A stretch of 64,000 nucleotides of DNA, taken from assembly GCA_018333075.1 (NCBI GenBank), contig BORH01000001.1, positions 434,001-498,000 of the forward strand, given 5' to 3'. The DNA is from Heyndrickxia sporothermodurans. Lineage in GTDB: Bacteria > Bacillota > Bacilli > Bacillales > Bacillaceae_C. The position numbers were made by a program, and so were the translations under genes. The notes below the pieces were generated by a model. The model did no database searches and had not been told where the DNA came from. It saw only the letters and a program-made list of their open reading frames with translations. Below are positions 62,296-64,000 of this stretch, piece by piece. Each line of letters starts with the position of its first letter. Positions within the stretch are counted from its first letter, which is position 1.

Positions 62296-63525
62296 TCACA
62301 AATTAGAATGGAAATACTTAGAAACCATTTGTTCAGCATCAGACAATAGATCCTTTTTTTCTTCTTCAGAGAGATTTTCTAAAAACCTTCTGAAATATAC
62401 ATGTCCAAATAAATCCCCAATTGCCTTTTCAAAAACTTCAGGCTGCGCTAATTCATTTTTCGTTTCATCTAATTCTTTTTTAAATGCATCATCCATTTCT
62501 ATAAAACGACTTTCTGCAGCTATATCCACATGAAAAGTCCAAACAAAAGAATCCTCGTACTCCTCACCATCCTGCAATGCCTCTATTAGCTCACCATTTC
62601 TAATTTTTTCAAATGCACTTCTCTCTAAACCTGCTGCATCTTCAATGGCTAAATTGAGAAAAACACCTTGTGCTGTAAGACGAAGACTCTCTATTTTCTT
62701 TTTGCATAACAAATACAAATCCGAAAAGGATTTAACCGACTTTGCATTTAATTTAGCATCTTTCCAAATGATATCTGCCGTTTCAATTGGTTTAAGGAAC
62801 GTTTTCTGATCTGTGAGTGTGACAGCAAAGCATCCCTTCGTTCCATCCTCCTTGCGATGCCTTCCTTGTATATTTCCTGGATATACAATGTATGGATCAT
62901 CGTTATGCAGAACTTGCTGTTTATGAATATGTCCTAATGCCCAATAATCCATATGCTTTCCTAATAAATCTTGAATAGAAAAAGGAGCATAAGGCTGATG
63001 AACGGCACTATTTCCTTCACAATGACCATGGAGCATGCCAATGTGATAATCCGCTCCTTCTATCCTTTGATATTCATTTATTTTCTTCTCCATGACATGA
63101 CGCTCAGGATAACTGAATCCATATATATGTACTTTATCCCCATGTTTTGATATGAATGACTTCATTTCTACTTTAGGAGAAAAGATATGAACATTTGAAG
63201 GCATTTCAATAGTCGTCCAATTACCGCTTAAATGATCATGATTTCCATGAAGCATAAAAACCTCAATTCCAGCCTCCTGCAATCTTTCCATTTGCTTACG
63301 AAGTCGAGCTTGTGCCTTTATACTTCGATCCTCCCCATCATAAAGATCACCACAAATTAATACAAAATCCACTTTCATAGAAATCGCAGCATCAATCAAT
63401 TTTATTAAGGATGTAAATGTGCTCTCTTGAATTCTTTTAAAAATTGTTTTTGGTAAATAATTTAGACCAACAAAAGGGCTATCCAAATGAAGATCCGCTG
63501 TATGTATAAACTGAATACTACTCAT
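62296..63525 (-). CDS. yhaO: SbcD/Mre11-like nuclease YhaO
   Basis: The 409-residue protein has the five metallophosphoesterase motifs: DLHLDSP, GDLYDG, GNHDH, GHCEGN and GHIHKQ. The C-terminal part is the capping and partner-binding region. It probably cuts DNA with YhaN. ATG 63525 follows GTGGGTGAT; a GTG four codons earlier overlaps that site. A LexA-like box lies immediately upstream, in agreement with SOS control of yhaONM in B. subtilis. Confidence 0.9.
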   Translation of the reverse strand: MSSIQFIHTADLHLDSPFVGLNYLPKTIFKRIQESTFTSLIKLIDAAISMKVDFVLICGDLYDGEDRSIKAQARLRKQMERLQEAGIEVFMLHGNHDHLSGNWTTIEMPSNVHIFSPKVEMKSFISKHGDKVHIYGFSYPERHVMEKKINEYQRIEGADYHIGMLHGHCEGNSAVHQPYAPFSIQDLLGKHMDYWALGHIHKQQVLHNDDPYIVYPGNIQGRHRKEDGTKGCFAVTLTDQKTFLKPIETADIIWKDAKLNAKSVKSFSDLYLLCKKKIESLRLTAQGVFLNLAIEDAAGLERSAFEKIRNGELIEALQDGEEYEDSFVWTFHVDIAAESRFIEMDDAFKKELDETKNELAQPEVFEKAIGDLFGHVYFRRFLENLSEEEKKDLLSDAEQMVSKYFHSNL

Positions 63526-63536
63526 AAAATCACCCA

Positions 63537-63550
63537 CGAATATATGTTCT
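63537..63550. promoter_or_regulatory. Candidate LexA (SOS) box upstream of yhaO
   Basis: CGAATATATGTTCT matches CGAACRNRYGTTYC at 12 of 14 positions. It overlaps the upstream edge of the yhaO ribosome site. B. subtilis yhaONM is LexA-regulated to my knowledge, which raises confidence. Confidence 0.5.
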
Positions 63551-63551
63551 T

Positions 63552-63731
63552 ATGTACATTATAAACGATTTTCATGATTATAAAAGGATTCAAGCAATAT
63601 TTTTACTGAAATATAGAGTTAAAATTAATATTCAAGAGGAAGTTGGAGGAATTGTTGTTCATGAAGCACCTAATAAGCTTAAGTTGCTGTCTCCTTGCTT
63701 GAGCAATGGATGGATCTTGACCTCATTTTGA
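63552..63731 (+). pseudogene. Possible remnant ORF of 59 codons
   Basis: ATG 63552 opens a frame with protein-like segments (KYRVKINIQEEVGGIVVHE, then APNKLKLLSP). It has no ribosome site and no recognised family. The readable text continues in another frame after 63731, which suggests a frameshifted or truncated gene. Chance cannot be excluded. Confidence 0.25.
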
Positions 63732-64000
63732 TGATTGATTCGAATGAATGGATTGAATTCCGTATTATGTGCCAAAGTAGTTTTTCACTTTAATGAATGA
63801 GAGGAAAGAATGGAAAAAAGATGAGGCTTCAAAATTCACCTTTTAATCTGAGATCATGATGAATTGGATATTTTCCATTAGGTATAAATGGAGAAAGTTA
63901 TCAAGGTTTAATTCTATATCATTTCCACTTTTTTAAGTATTCATGATTTTCCAGCAGCCTGTTCTGTAAAGCTTCTCCTTTTATGATTTATTACTTTTAT

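Larger units (their letters stand above)
63526..64000. other. 475-bp end region without a clear intact gene
   Basis: It contains the LexA-like box (63537-63550) and a 59-codon open frame (63552-63731). Downstream there is another short readable stretch (about 63731-63790, MIDSNEWIEFRIMC) in a shifted frame, ended by tandem stops. This could be a decayed gene. The rest is AT-rich with no recognised feature. Confidence 0.45.

Noticed and set aside
1-64000. tRNA, rRNA, insertion sequence or CRISPR
   Set aside because: No conserved tRNA or rRNA stretches, transposase families with terminal repeats, or regular repeat-spacer arrays were seen on either strand.

Overview
The window is AT-rich chromosomal DNA from a Bacillaceae bacterium. 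Ribosome binding sites are strong and purine-rich, there are many GTG and TTG starts and compact bidirectional hairpin terminators, and the gene families are typical of Bacillus. From about 15.4 kb to the right end most genes match, largely in order, the Bacillus subtilis yhj-comK-yhf-hem-yhg-ecs-hit-hpr-yha neighbourhood: yhjE, yhjD, comK, yhzC, yhfN, lcfB, lplJ, yhfI, yhgE, yhgD, hemY-hemH-hemE, hmoB, yhfA, yhaA, ecsC-ecsB-ecsA, hit, trpP, yhaH, scoC, yhaI, prsA, yhaL, yhaM-yhaN-yhaO. It is not B. subtilis itself, because several blocks are inserted or missing (for example serC and yhaF are absent).

Region 1, bases 1 to 15.3 kb, is an accessory block: a CoA ligase running off the left edge, then a leftward operon encoding a LIV-I-type ABC importer (binding lipoprotein, two ATPases, two permeases), a variant ketoacyl synthase III, an alpha/beta hydrolase and a FabG-like reductase. 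This looks like import and CoA-dependent catabolism of an unidentified carboxylic substrate. Beside it lie an ArsR-type regulator with a metallo-beta-lactamase-fold hydrolase, a Qnr-like pentapeptide protein and a 1079-residue MalT/SARP-like regulator. The CoA ligase gene and the importer operon share an almost identical element, GTTAC-N6-GTTAC, upstream of their starts.

Region 2, 15.3 to 27 kb, holds yhjE, an S9 peptidase, a yhjD-like gene behind a LexA-type box, comK divergent from yhzC, the M48 protease yhfN, a GDSL esterase, an enoyl-CoA hydratase, lcfB with a perfect FadR box and an internal cre-like site, lplJ and yhfI.

Region 3, 27 to 34.6 kb, is a leftward accessory cluster with no counterpart in the B. 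subtilis order: a divergent HSP90-family chaperone, a helical-repeat protein, a DUF4026/DUF2314 protein, a 10-codon upstream ORF and the RNA ligase RtcB, followed after a terminator by a SUFU-domain protein and a DUF4253 protein. I regard this as the best candidate for an undescribed system, possibly coupling chaperone activity to RNA repair.

Region 4, 34.6 to 52.1 kb, contains a FixH/YtkA-like lipoprotein divergent from a SCO lipoprotein, yhgE-yhgD, the coproporphyrin-dependent heme genes, the heme-degrading monooxygenase hmoB, a compact liaFSR envelope-stress system without liaIH, a transporter-amidohydrolase pair (yhfA-yhaA) behind a T-box-like terminator, and ecsABC.

Region 5, 52.1 to 64 kb, contains a structured segment ending in a terminator upstream of hit, trpP with a probable TRAP-binding leader, yhaH, scoC, yhaI, two 29-residue YjcZ-type proteins, prsA, yhaL and the yhaO-yhaN-yhaM nuclease/ATPase operon behind a LexA-like box. 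I found no rRNA or tRNA genes, intact insertion sequence or CRISPR array.
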